The translations under genes were made by a program, and so were the position numbers. Below, piece after piece: positions 11,224 to 19,106 of a stretch of 64,000 nucleotides of DNA. Where the stretch lies: positions 1,550,001 to 1,614,000 of the forward strand of contig NZ_KB907307.1 in NCBI RefSeq assembly GCF_000381925.1. The letters run 5' to 3'. Numbering within the stretch: position 1 is the stretch's first letter; the number at the start of each line of letters is the position of its first letter. A model generated the notes under the pieces. The model was not told the DNA's origin, did not search any database, and saw nothing but the letters and a program-made list of their open reading frames with translations. The stretch is from Nocardia sp. BMG111209. Lineage in GTDB: Bacteria; Actinomycetota; Actinomycetes; Mycobacteriales; Mycobacteriaceae.

Positions 11224-11237
11224 TGACGATCACGTCA
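11224..11237. promoter_or_regulatory. TetR operator 2 (TGACG-N4-CGTCA)
   Basis: Palindrome TGACGATCACGTCA, again preceded by TAAGT, with partly matching outer arms (TAAGT and CGTTA). It ends 22 bases before the SDR start codon and would block that promoter when occupied. Confidence 0.7.
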
Positions 11238-11259
11238 CGTTATCCGGAAGGTTTCACCG

Positions 11260-11965
11260 ATGTCTCGAACCATCGCCGTACTCGGCGCCGGACCCGGTTT
11301 CGGCCGGTCCGTCGCACACCGATTCGGGCGGGAGGGCTACCGGGTCGCGCTCGTGGCCCGCACCCCCGCGAAACTCGACGCGCTGACCGCCGGAACTCAC
11401 CGCCGCGGGCGTCGAGGCCGCCGCATTCCCCGCCGACCTCGCCGACCGCAGCGCCCTGCCCGCGCTGCTGACCGCGATCACCGATCGCTTCGGCGAGATC
11501 GACGTACTCGAATACGCGCCCGCCGGACCGGAATGGCTACCCCGGCAGGTGGATATCCGTGCCGCCACGGTGGATTCGCTGGAATTCCCGCTGGACATGT
11601 TGCTGCGCACCCCGATCGAGATCATCGGGCGGGTGCTGCCGGGCATGCTCGCGCGCGACCGCGGCACGATCCTGTTCGGATTGCCCACCACCGCAACGCC
11701 GATCCCGCAGGTGGGCAACGTCGCGACCGTGGCCGCGGCGGCGCGTGCATATCTGCACACACTGCACGCATCCCTCACCGGCACCGGCGTGTACGCGGGA
11801 CTGGTGCAGGTCGCGGGTATGGTCGGCGGCAGCGAATCCGCCGAGTTCGTGCAGCGGAACTGGGATCCGGCGCTGTTGCCGGAGCCGCTGGATCCGGCCC
11901 GCCTCGCCGAGGCCGCCTGGGATCTGCATTCCGAGCGAACCGAATTCGAACGTACCGTCGGCTGA
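11260..11965 (+). pseudogene. short-chain dehydrogenase-like gene with a +1 frameshift
   Basis: The first frame encodes an SDR nucleotide-binding start (VLGAGPGFGRSVAHRFGREGYRVALVART) and runs to about residue 44. Coding then continues in the next frame to the stop at 11965. Removing one G from the GG at 11392-11393 restores a continuous protein of about 234 residues (KLDALTAE, LTAAGVEAAAFPADLADRS, then ITDRFGEIDVLEYAPAG). The GxGxGxG fold is clear. The usual catalytic Tyr-x3-Lys is not obvious where AARAYLHTLHASL falls, so this may be an atypical, non-classical SDR. ATG 11260 has a GGAAGG site. It lies under two operators of the divergent TetR. A sequencing error cannot be separated from a true inactivation here. 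Confidence 0.75.
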
Positions 11966-11975
11966 TCGAGCGGTC

Positions 11976-12007
11976 CCGGCGCGGGGGCCGTCGCCGCCCC
12001 GCGCCGG
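11976..12007. terminator. hairpin terminator between convergent genes
   Basis: An 11-bp perfect stem (CCGGCGCGGGG at 11976-11986, CCCCGCGCCGG at 11997-12007) with a 10-base loop. It lies between the SDR stop and the convergent hydrolase stop and probably ends both transcripts. Confidence 0.75.
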
Positions 12008-12028
12008 AGGCGCTGCGGCGGCCCGGCT

Positions 12029-12847
12029 TCAGGCGAGCAGGTCGCGCACGCGGTCGGCGAATTTCACCGGGTCCTCGGTGAAACCGCCGTGGCCGCCGGG
12101 GAACAGGACCGGTTCGATCGACAGTTCGGTGCCGAGGGCGCGGGTGGCGCGGTCGCAGAACTGACCGGCGGAGGTTTCCCCGATTCCGAGGATCAGGCGG
12201 GTGGGGACGGCGCGCAGGGCATCGAGATCCGGCTGCCAGCCGGAGGTTTCGCGCAGTTCGTGGAGGTAGAAGTAGTCGTCGTTGGCGATCGCCGCCGCAC
12301 TGCGCTCGCCGCCGAACATCTGCTGGAACACCGGCTCCGGCATCTGGATATCCGCGGAGGCGAAGAATTTACGGATCGCGCCCACGGTGTCGCCGGCGAC
12401 GTAGGTGGCGACGATGTCCTCGCGGACCTCGCGCTGCCGGTCCCGATCGGGCAGCAGTTCCGACACCGGCGGCTCGTGCGCGATCGCGGTGTGCACGAGC
12501 TCCGGATTCGCTTGCAGCAGCGCGAGAGTGGTGATCGCGCCACCGGAGGAGCCGAAAACCGTTGCGGGACCGGCGTCGACGTGGCGCAGCAGCCGGGCCA
12601 GGTCGTCGGCGCGCACCTCGGGGGTGGACGCACTGTGCGGGTCGGCCAGCACACTGCCGAAATGGCCGCGGGGATCGGTGGTCAGCACGGTGTGATCGGT
12701 GGCGAGCGCGTCGGCCACCGGTGCGAAGGGGGCCGTGTGCATGGGCGAGCCGACCAGGGCGATCAGCGGTCCGCTGCCACGCAGCTCGTAGTAGAGCGTG
12801 CCGTCGGGGATGGCGAGGGTGGCGGCGGTGGTGCCGGATGTGGTCAT
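12029..12847 (-). CDS. alpha/beta hydrolase
   Basis: A 272-residue alpha/beta-fold hydrolase. The oxyanion strand LIALVGSPMHTAPF, the DPRGHFGS turn and the nucleophile elbow GSSGG near residue 100 are visible. A late FPGGHGGF segment supplies the catalytic His. The substrate cannot be told from sequence; this family covers esterases, haloperoxidase-like enzymes and bacterial hydrolases of unknown role. The ATG at 12847 follows a GGAGGAATCC site. It reads away from the next gene, and about 190 bases separate the two starts. Confidence 0.85.
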   Translation of the reverse strand: MTTSGTTAATLAIPDGTLYYELRGSGPLIALVGSPMHTAPFAPVADALATDHTVLTTDPRGHFGSVLADPHSASTPEVRADDLARLLRHVDAGPATVFGSSGGAITTLALLQANPELVHTAIAHEPPVSELLPDRDRQREVREDIVATYVAGDTVGAIRKFFASADIQMPEPVFQQMFGGERSAAAIANDDYFYLHELRETSGWQPDLDALRAVPTRLILGIGETSAGQFCDRATRALGTELSIEPVLFPGGHGGFTEDPVKFADRVRDLLA

Positions 12848-13034
12848 GGATTCCTCCGGGTTCGGTCGAACGTACTCACGGAAACCGACGGTCCCCGCGA
12901 CCGTAATTCATCGGCGAGCTCGCGTCGCCCGATCCCGCTCGCGGTTTGCTGCCATCGGCGAACCCGGTACCCCGCGGGCCCGATTCTCCTAGGATTGAAC
13001 GCACAACAAGATCTTCGAATACAGAGGTGTTCCC

Positions 13035-13856
13035 ATGTCCGACAGCGCGGCGCAGATCGATCAGTCGAAGCCGAGCATCGCCCGCGTCTACGACTACCTG
13101 CTCGGCGGCAAGGACAACTATGCCGTCGACCGGCAGGTCGGGGACTTCTTCATCAAGGATCTGCCGGGATCGGTGGGTATCGCGTACGCCAACCGGCAGG
13201 CGCTGATCCGCGCGGTCGGCAATATCGCCCGCGCGGGGGTCCGGCAGTTCGTCGACATCGGCAGCGGGCTGCCCACCGCCGACAACGTGCATCAAGTGGC
13301 GCAACGCAATTCGCCCGACGCGCGGGTGGTCTATGTGGACAACGACCCGATCGTACTCGCGCACGGCCACGCCCTGCTCGCCACCGACGATCGCACCACG
13401 GTCATCCATGCCGACCTGCGCCGGCCGCAGGAGATCTACGAACATCCGGATGTGCAGCGGCTGATCGACTTCGACGAGCCGGTGGCCGTCGTCTTCAGCG
13501 CGATCCTGCACCACCTCAACGACGACGAGGATCCGGCCGGGCTGGTGCGCTGGTGGGTGGATCGGGTGCCGTCCGGCAGTTACGTCTACATCTCCCACTT
13601 CCGCTCCGCGCACAACGAGGAGACCGCGGCCGCCGAGGAGAAGTTGCAGGCCAGCTTCGGCCGCGGCCGTTGGCGTTCCGACGAGGAATTGAGGGCGCTG
13701 TTCGGCGAGCTGGAACTGATCGAGCCCGGCCTCGTGCACTGCTCCCGGTGGCGGCCCGAGCCCAGCCCCGACGGGATCGACAAGATCGGCCCCGCGGAGC
13801 GGGAGATGACGGTCTGGGAATATCTGATCTCCTGCGGCGTCGCGAAAAAGCCGTGA
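13035..13856 (+). CDS. SAM-dependent methyltransferase, PF04672 family
   Basis: A 273-residue member of the actinobacterial S-adenosyl methyltransferase family PF04672. The hallmark N-terminal SKPSIARVYDYLLGGKDNY is present (residues about 11-29). Motif I appears as FVDIGSGLPTADNVHQVA and motif II as VVYVDNDPIVLAHGHALL. The acceptor is not known for most of this family, which is greatly expanded in Nocardia and Streptomyces. ATG 13035 follows an AGAGGTG site. The next gene starts 20 bases downstream, so the two may be cotranscribed. Confidence 0.9.
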   Translation: MSDSAAQIDQSKPSIARVYDYLLGGKDNYAVDRQVGDFFIKDLPGSVGIAYANRQALIRAVGNIARAGVRQFVDIGSGLPTADNVHQVAQRNSPDARVVYVDNDPIVLAHGHALLATDDRTTVIHADLRRPQEIYEHPDVQRLIDFDEPVAVVFSAILHHLNDDEDPAGLVRWWVDRVPSGSYVYISHFRSAHNEETAAAEEKLQASFGRGRWRSDEELRALFGELELIEPGLVHCSRWRPEPSPDGIDKIGPAEREMTVWEYLISCGVAKKP

Positions 13857-13876
13857 CCGGCTGATAGCTTCGGCGC

Positions 13877-14242
13877 ATGATCATCGGCGCCCACACCATC
13901 GTCTACGCGACCGACCCCGAGGCCGCGCGCGCCTTCTTCCGCGACGTGCTCGGCCTGCCGCACGTCGATGCCGGACACGACTGGCTGATCTTCCGATCGC
14001 CGCCGGCCGAACTGGCGGTCCACCCCGCCGAGGGGTCCGGCAGCGGCCGGCTGGAGCTGTATCTGATGTGCGACGATCTGCCCGCGACCATGGCCGAGCT
14101 GACGGCGAAGGGTGTCGAATTCACCTCCGGCGTCAGCGAACAGCGCTGGGGACTGCTGACCAGCCTGCGGGTGCCGGGCGCCGGTGAGATCGGCCTGTAC
14201 GAGCCACGGCATCCCACCGCGTACGACATCGCCGAGCCCTAG
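13877..14242 (+). CDS. VOC (glyoxalase/bleomycin-resistance) family protein
   Basis: A 121-residue protein with the two beta-alpha-beta-beta-beta modules of the vicinal oxygen chelate fold. It starts IGAHTIVYATDPEAARAFFRDVLGLPHV and ends with PGAGEIGLYEPRHP. Putative metal ligands are the early His and the Glu of the last strand (EIGLYEP). The role is unknown; VOC proteins include dioxygenases, lyases and drug-binding proteins. It lies 20 bases after the PF04672 methyltransferase, in the same direction. Confidence 0.85.
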   Translation: MIIGAHTIVYATDPEAARAFFRDVLGLPHVDAGHDWLIFRSPPAELAVHPAEGSGSGRLELYLMCDDLPATMAELTAKGVEFTSGVSEQRWGLLTSLRVPGAGEIGLYEPRHPTAYDIAEP

Positions 14243-14296
14243 GTCGTCGCGACGACCTACCATCGGAGATATCCGCCGCAGCGAGGAGTCTCACCG

Positions 14297-14899
14297 ATGG
14301 TCAACCCGTATCCGCCGGGGCCGCCGCACCATCCGGGGCAGCCGTGGCCACCGCCGCCGGGATATCCGGCCCCCGGGCCGGCTGCGCGGTCCGGGGCGCC
14401 GTGGCCGCTGCTGGGTGCGGTCATGGTCGGACTCGCGCTGTTGTGCTTTGCCGCACAGTCGATCTGGGAGCTGGCCGACAGCGGTCACGCCGATTGGTAT
14501 CTGCTGCCGGATGTGCTCTGCGTCCTGCTCGGCCTGGTCGGTGCGATCCTGGTGCTGATCCGGCCCGCGGTGCCGGCCGGTCGCGTACTCGCCGGGGCCG
14601 CGGCCGGCGCGATATTCCTGCGCGCGCTCAACGGCGTGATCGGCAGCCTCCAGTTCTCGGAATACGAGCCCTTCTCGCGCGACGGATTCTGGTTGTTCAT
14701 TCCGGCCACCATCACCGCCGCCGTCGCCATCGTGCTGCTGGCCCTGCCCAGCGCGCCGCCGGCGACCGGTGCGGCCCCGCCACCGTGGCCCGCCCTCGGA
14801 TATTCCCCGAATTACGGTGCGCCACAGTCCTATCCGGCGCCGGGTGCGGTGCCGCCACCCGGATATCAGCCGCCGAGCTGGCCCCCGCAGCCACAGTAG
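14297..14899 (+). CDS. Pro-rich membrane protein of unknown function
   Basis: A 200-residue protein not assigned to a family. The first 40 residues are rich in Pro and Gly (VNPYPPGPPHHPGQPWPPPPG). Four hydrophobic segments follow between about residues 40 and 155, and the C-terminus is again a Pro/Tyr/Gln-rich tail. Such PPG-flanked small membrane proteins are common in mycolic-acid actinobacteria, with cytoplasmic tails of low complexity. A GAGGAG site stands before ATG 14297. No clear functional link to its neighbours is visible. Confidence 0.75.
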   Translation: MVNPYPPGPPHHPGQPWPPPPGYPAPGPAARSGAPWPLLGAVMVGLALLCFAAQSIWELADSGHADWYLLPDVLCVLLGLVGAILVLIRPAVPAGRVLAGAAAGAIFLRALNGVIGSLQFSEYEPFSRDGFWLFIPATITAAVAIVLLALPSAPPATGAAPPPWPALGYSPNYGAPQSYPAPGAVPPPGYQPPSWPPQPQ

Positions 14900-15007
14900 A
14901 TTGACCGGCCCGGTCCGGCCGTTCTACGGTGTGGGGATGTCCGGGCAGGTGAGGGCCCGCCCGTCGGCGGGGATCGTGGGTGTGGCTTTCCCGGTCGTGC
15001 CGTTCCG

Positions 15008-16501
15008 ATGACGAAACCCGAACCCCCGCAACAGGACACCCGAGACGGCGAAATCCCCGCCCTGCACCGGCGTCCGGTGGCGCTGGTGGCCGCGGTGATC
15101 GGCCTCGTCCACCTGGCGGTCGCCACCCGATTCGGCTGGCACCGTGACGAGTTCTACTACCTGATCTGCGGACGGCATCCGGATTGGGGTTACGTCGACC
15201 AGCCCCCGCTGGCCCCGTTGCTGGCGCGCGCGGCGGCCACCCTGCCCGGAGGTGTTCTGCCGCTGCGCATCCTGGCGATCGCGGCGCAGGTCGGCTGTGT
15301 GCTGCTGGCGGCGGTGCTGGCCGCGGAGTTCGGCGGCCGGCGCCGCGCTCAGATCCTCGCCGCCGGGGCCGTCGCGGCCTCGCCGGTATTCGTCGCCGGC
15401 TCGCTGCTGTTCGGCACCACGGTGCTGGATCAGCTGGCCTGGGCGGCGGTGCTGGTGCTGGTGGCGCGGGCCCTGCGCCGCGGCACCCTGCTCGCCTGGC
15501 TGGCCGTGGGTCTCGTCGCCGGTATCGGCCTGGAGAACAAGAGCACCCTGGCCGTGCTGATCCTCGGAATCCTCGTGGGCCTGGCCCTGTTCCGCCGCGA
15601 GGCGCTGCGCGGCCCGGGACCGTGGCTGGCCGGTGGCGTGGCGGCACTGCTCGCGGCGCCGAATCTGATCTGGGACGCCCGCCATCGATGGGTGAATGTG
15701 CAGATGGCGCAGGTACTTTCGGGGAAGCAGGGTGGCGTCCTCGGCGCGGCGGCCCAGCTGCCGCTGACGCTGCTGTTGCTGGCCGGACCTCCCCTGGTGG
15801 TGCTCTGGGTGGCCGGGGTGCGCCGGCTGCGGTCCGACGCCGGCCGGGATCACCGCTGGTTGCTGGCGGTGGCGGTGGTGGCGCTGGTGCTGTTCACGCT
15901 CGGCGGCGGCAAGGGTTACTACCTCGCCCCGGTGCTGATCGGCCTGTTCGCCGCCGGCTCCGTGCGCGTCGAGGCGAACGGCGACGGGCGGACCGCCTGG
16001 CCGATCGCGACCGTGGCCTGCGGACTGGCCGCGGTGCTGATCGGACTGCCGGTCCTGACCCCCGCGGTCTCCTCCGCCCTGCGACCGATCGATCCGGAAC
16101 CGATGGAGACCTACGGCTGGCCCGGCTACACCGATCAGGTGATCCGGGCCGCGGCCGAGTTCCCGCCCGGCACAATGATTTTCACCAGCAATTACGGCGA
16201 GGCCGGCGCGCTCACCATCCTCGGACCGCAACGCGGCCTGCGCAATCCGGTCTCGAGCGCGCACAACAACTACCTGCTGTGGGGCCCACCGCCGGGCACC
16301 CCCGACACCGTCCTCTGCGTGGGCGAGTGGAACACCGCCTACCTGCACCGCTTCTGGTCGGATGTCACCACGCTGGCGCCGATCACCCTGCCGGGCGGAC
16401 TGTCGAACGAGGAAACCTCCGACCACGCCGCCATCTACCTCTGCCGCGCGCCCCACGGCACCTGGGCCCAACTCTGGCCGGACCTGCGCCACCTCGATTG
16501 A
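15008..16501 (+). CDS. family-39 type membrane glycosyltransferase
   Basis: A 497-residue polytopic membrane protein of the PMT/ArnT (GT-C) superfamily. The extracytoplasmic loop after the first helix contains HRDEFYYLICGRHPDWGYVDQPPLAPLLAR, with the acidic residues that bind the metal and lipid-linked sugar. About ten further hydrophobic helices follow, then a soluble C-terminal domain of about 130 residues (SNYGEAGAL and LCVGEW). These enzymes move sugar from polyprenyl-phosphate donors to lipids or proteins outside the membrane. The acceptor is unknown. Starts earlier than ATG 15008 were not supported. Confidence 0.85.
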   Translation: MTKPEPPQQDTRDGEIPALHRRPVALVAAVIGLVHLAVATRFGWHRDEFYYLICGRHPDWGYVDQPPLAPLLARAAATLPGGVLPLRILAIAAQVGCVLLAAVLAAEFGGRRRAQILAAGAVAASPVFVAGSLLFGTTVLDQLAWAAVLVLVARALRRGTLLAWLAVGLVAGIGLENKSTLAVLILGILVGLALFRREALRGPGPWLAGGVAALLAAPNLIWDARHRWVNVQMAQVLSGKQGGVLGAAAQLPLTLLLLAGPPLVVLWVAGVRRLRSDAGRDHRWLLAVAVVALVLFTLGGGKGYYLAPVLIGLFAAGSVRVEANGDGRTAWPIATVACGLAAVLIGLPVLTPAVSSALRPIDPEPMETYGWPGYTDQVIRAAAEFPPGTMIFTSNYGEAGALTILGPQRGLRNPVSSAHNNYLLWGPPPGTPDTVLCVGEWNTAYLHRFWSDVTTLAPITLPGGLSNEETSDHAAIYLCRAPHGTWAQLWPDLRHLD

Positions 16502-16594
16502 GCCGGTGGCACAAGGGGAGTCGCCGCGGGGGCCGGATACGGCTCGACCGGCCGGATCCGCGCCACCCCGATCGAGACCGTGACCGGCGCGGCG

Positions 16595-17344
16595 TCAGAC
16601 CTGGGCCTGGCCGCCGTCGGCGAAGAGTTCGGTGCCGTTGACGAAGGAGGCGTCCGCCGAGACGAGAAACAGTGCGGCGCCGGCGATCTCGGCCGGATCG
16701 GCCACGCGGCCGAGGGGGACGTCACCGGCGAGGTTGTCGAGGAGGCCCTGCTGCTGGTCGTCGGGAACCAGTCCGAGCAGGCCCGGAGTCCGGGTCGGGC
16801 CCGGGGCGAGGGCGTTGACGCGGATGTGGCGGTCCTTCAGGTCCAGGGCCCAACTGCGCGCGAAGTTCCGGATCGCCGCCTTGGAGGCCGCGTAGACGCT
16901 GAAGGCCGCGCCGCCCAGGACGGAGGTCGTCGAACTCATCAGGACGACGGCGGCGCCGTCCACGAGCAGCGGCAGCGCGCCCTGCACGGTGAACACGGTG
17001 CCCTTGACGTTCGCGTCGAAGGTCTCGTGGTAGTGCTCCTCGGTGATCTGCCCGAGCGGGACGAAGGTGCCGCCGCCCGCGTTCGCGACCAGCGCGTCGA
17101 TACGGCCGGCCTGTTCCCGCACGGTCGCGTAGAGGGCGTCGAGGTCCGCGGGAGACGCGGTGTCGGCGCGGACGCCGGTCACGTCGCCCTCGATCTGCTC
17201 GACCGCGGCTCGCAGTGTTTCCGGGCGCCGTCCGGTGATGAACAATCGCGCACCCTCCGCGGCGAACCGCTGGGCGATGGCCAGGCCGATGCCGCTGGTC
17301 GCGCCGGTGACGACCACTACCTTGCCGTCCAGGATCTTGCTCAT
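16595..17344 (-). CDS. SDR family oxidoreductase
   Basis: A 249-residue classical short-chain dehydrogenase. It has the NAD(P) motif TGATSGIG (residues about 13-20), NAGGG, the catalytic serine in LMSSTTS, YAASK with the catalytic Tyr and Lys, and a C-terminal FVNGTELFADGGQAQV. The Arg-rich ITGRRPETL after strand 2 suggests NADPH. It is divergent from a TetR gene, with two identical perfect palindromes in the 78-base gap, so the TetR protein very likely represses it. Substrate unknown. Confidence 0.9.
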   Translation of the reverse strand: MSKILDGKVVVVTGATSGIGLAIAQRFAAEGARLFITGRRPETLRAAVEQIEGDVTGVRADTASPADLDALYATVREQAGRIDALVANAGGGTFVPLGQITEEHYHETFDANVKGTVFTVQGALPLLVDGAAVVLMSSTTSVLGGAAFSVYAASKAAIRNFARSWALDLKDRHIRVNALAPGPTRTPGLLGLVPDDQQQGLLDNLAGDVPLGRVADPAEIAGAALFLVSADASFVNGTELFADGGQAQV

Positions 17345-17365
17345 GCGCTACTCCTCACAAATTTT

Positions 17366-17379
17366 GGAATGATCATTCC
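17366..17379. promoter_or_regulatory. TetR operator copy 1 (GGAATGATCATTCC)
   Basis: A perfect 14-bp palindrome (GGAATGATCATTCC) 21 bases before the SDR start codon. An identical copy lies 34 bp away, centre to centre. Paired identical palindromes in the gap between a TetR gene and its divergent partner are the normal design for TetR repression. Confidence 0.85.
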
Positions 17380-17399
17380 CGATGTCGAACACTATAGCC

Positions 17400-17413
17400 G
17401 GAATGATCATTCC
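17400..17413. promoter_or_regulatory. TetR operator copy 2 (GGAATGATCATTCC)
   Basis: The second perfect GGAATGATCATTCC ends nine bases before the TetR ATG. The segment between the two copies contains ACTATA, a possible -10 element. The closeness to the start codon suggests a very short leader or a leaderless TetR transcript. Confidence 0.85.
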
Positions 17414-17422
17414 AAAACTGAT

Positions 17423-18046
17423 ATGCTCGGCGTCGTGGCCAGACCGAGAACCTTCGACGAAGCGCTCGTCGCGCGGCGTGCCCGCGAGGCATTTCACGAC
17501 CACGGTTACACCGCGACCTCCGTCGAGCAGCTCACCGCGGCGACCGGACTGCCGCGCAGCAGCCTGTACGGCGCGTTCGGCGACAAGCACGGCCTGTTCC
17601 TGCGAGCGTTCGAGCAGTACTGCGACGAGGAGATGACCGCGGTCCGCACCGAGCTGACCGGCTCCGAGCAGGGAGCGTTCGCGCGGTTGCGGGGTCATCT
17701 GCGCGCGAAGACCGCCGACCCCGCCGCCTCGCGCCGCGGCTGCCTGCTGGCCAAGGCGACCGCGGAACTCGCCGGTGAGGACCGGGACGTGGCGCGGATC
17801 TCGGCGGCCGCCTATCGGCGTTACGAGCAGGCGCTGACCGAATGTCTCCGCGCCGCGCAGGCCGCCGGCGACGCGCGGGCCGATCTCGAACCCGGCAGCG
17901 GTGGCGCGCTGCTGCTCGCCGTCCTGCGCGGAATCGAGGCCCTCGGCCGCGCCGGCCACACCGAATCCGCGCTGCGCGCGATCGCCGACTCGGCGATGGC
18001 GATGCTCGCGGCCGACCATCCACCGACGGAGGACGATCGATCATGA
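17423..18046 (+). CDS. TetR/AcrR family transcriptional regulator
   Basis: A 207-residue repressor. The helix-turn-helix covers about residues 15-60 (ALVARRAREAFHDHGYTATSVEQLTAATGLPRSSLYGAFGDKHGLF). The C-terminal half has the GCLLAKATAEL pattern of the TetR_C group with a CRGCLL-type segment. ATG 17423 is preferred; GTG 17435 is the alternative (VARPRTFDEAL), and neither has a Shine-Dalgarno, since the operator lies directly upstream. The stop overlaps the NTF2-like gene (ATGA), so the two are made together. Confidence 0.9.
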   Translation: MLGVVARPRTFDEALVARRAREAFHDHGYTATSVEQLTAATGLPRSSLYGAFGDKHGLFLRAFEQYCDEEMTAVRTELTGSEQGAFARLRGHLRAKTADPAASRRGCLLAKATAELAGEDRDVARISAAAYRRYEQALTECLRAAQAAGDARADLEPGSGGALLLAVLRGIEALGRAGHTESALRAIADSAMAMLAADHPPTEDDRS

Positions 18047-18423
18047 CGACCACGGACCGAATCGGAGATCTTGTGCGGCGCAATCTGTTCGAGGTGTTCG
18101 GCCAGCGTGACGGCGACGCCCGGCGCGCGGTGATCGCCGAGTTGTACACGCCCGATGCGCAATTCACCGATCACGAGGGCACGGTCACCGGGCACGCCGG
18201 TATCGATGCCGCGGCCGAGCGGGTGCTCACCCTGTTCCCGCAGTTGCACTTCGCCGCGGCGGGTGCGCCCTCGGCGGTCGGTGATCTGGGCCGGATCGCC
18301 TGGGAACTGTGCGGCGCCGACGGCATCGTGCGAGCCCGCGGCACCGATATCGCCACCGTGGCCGACGGGCGGATCACCCGGATGTGGACCTTCGTCGAGC
18401 CCTCCGCCACCGACGCGGGGTGA
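18043..18423 (+). CDS. nuclear transport factor 2-like / SnoaL-like protein
   Basis: A 126-residue cone-shaped alpha+beta protein of the NTF2/SnoaL superfamily. Seen in it are a first helix ending RNLFEVF, the strand ELYTPDAQFTDHEGTVTGHAGIDAAAERVL, and the closing strands GTDIATVADGRITRMWTFVEP. Members act as polyketide cyclases, dehydratases or small-molecule binders. It is translationally coupled to the TetR gene upstream and would be controlled by the same operator as the divergent SDR. A shared small-molecule pathway for SDR and SnoaL-like protein is an inference. Confidence 0.85.
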   Translation: MTTTDRIGDLVRRNLFEVFGQRDGDARRAVIAELYTPDAQFTDHEGTVTGHAGIDAAAERVLTLFPQLHFAAAGAPSAVGDLGRIAWELCGADGIVRARGTDIATVADGRITRMWTFVEPSATDAG

Positions 18424-18441
18424 ATCCGCCGGCGCGCCGGG

Positions 18442-19017
18442 TCAGCCCAGGGTCGTGGCGGCGGCGCGCAGTTCCGCCAGGGCGGCGAGGGTGTGGGGGG
18501 CGAGTCCGGTTGTGTCGGCAGGGGTTTCGGACCATCGGGCATAGCCGCGCTTGAAGGCGAGGACGCCCATCTCGGCCGCGAGGTGGGCGGTCGGGTCGGG
18601 GACGCCGCGCGCGAGGAGTGCCGTGGCCATCGCGGCGGCCAGGCCGATGTTCTTGAGCGCGTCGCGCTCCTGGAGTTCGGCGCTGGCCGCCACAGCGGCC
18701 TTCAGGCGCGGGCCGAGATCGCGGTTGAGCGGGCCCATTTCGTTCGAGGCGCGCTCCAGGCCGGCGGCCACCGCCGCCAGCGGACCGGCATCGGCCGGGG
18801 CCTGTTCGATGCCCTCGGCGAGCAGACGGCTCAGGGTCGCCTGGCCGGCGACCAGGACGTCGCGCTTGTCGGCGAAGTGCCGGAAGAAGGTGCTACGGGT
18901 GACCCCGGCGCGTTCGGCGATCTGCGCGACGGTGGTGATGTCGTAGCCCTGTTCGGTGAACAGGTCCACGGCCGCGACGACCATGCGCTCCCGCGCTCCG
19001 GGTTCCCATCGAGCCAT
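18442..19017 (-). CDS. TetR/AcrR family transcriptional regulator
   Basis: A 191-residue repressor. The helix-turn-helix covers about residues 9-52 (MVVAAVDLFTEQGYDITTVAQIAERAGVTRSTFFRHFADKRDVL), and a TetR_C-type helical domain follows. It is divergent from an NAD(P)-binding protein gene. The 89-base gap is almost filled by inverted repeats, so mutual control is likely. It converges with the NTF2-like gene, leaving only 18 bases between the stops. Confidence 0.9.
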   Translation of the reverse strand: MARWEPGARERMVVAAVDLFTEQGYDITTVAQIAERAGVTRSTFFRHFADKRDVLVAGQATLSRLLAEGIEQAPADAGPLAAVAAGLERASNEMGPLNRDLGPRLKAAVAASAELQERDALKNIGLAAAMATALLARGVPDPTAHLAAEMGVLAFKRGYARWSETPADTTGLAPHTLAALAELRAAATTLG

Positions 19018-19023
19018 ATCGGT

Positions 19024-19069
19024 ACCGTAGCAGAGTGATGCGACATGTGCCCCATCCCTCTGCTACGGT
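19024..19069. promoter_or_regulatory. nested inverted repeats in the TetR/NAD(P)-binding protein promoter
   Basis: A perfect 12-bp inverted repeat (ACCGTAGCAGAG at 19024-19035, CTCTGCTACGGT at 19058-19069) encloses a weaker dyad at 19035-19058. The outer arms carry GTAGCA and TGCTAC, so they may hold the -10 regions of the two divergent promoters in mirror form. Confidence 0.6.
19035..19058. promoter_or_regulatory. probable TetR operator A (GTGATG-N12-CATCCC)
   Basis: GTGATGCGAC, four bases, then GCCCCATCCC. It is an imperfect copy of operator B, 33 bp away centre to centre, or three helical turns. It lies just upstream of the TetR start. Confidence 0.6.
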
Positions 19070-19091
19070 GATGAGACAACAGTCCCATCAC
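19068..19091. promoter_or_regulatory. probable TetR operator B (GTGATG-N12-CATCAC)
   Basis: GTGATGAGAC, four bases, then GTCCCATCAC: nine of ten arm positions pair. It ends 15 bases before the start codon of the NAD(P)-binding protein gene, where it would block transcription or early elongation. Confidence 0.7.
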
Positions 19092-19106
19092 TCGTCTGGA
19101 GCAATC

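Noticed and set aside
12876..13739. 287-codon minus-strand frame over the PF04672 methyltransferase
   Set aside because: Antisense shadow of a well-recognised gene.
19035..19106. Earlier ATG for the NAD(P)-binding protein
   Set aside because: The extension would cover both operators and adds residues before the Rossmann strand with no family support.
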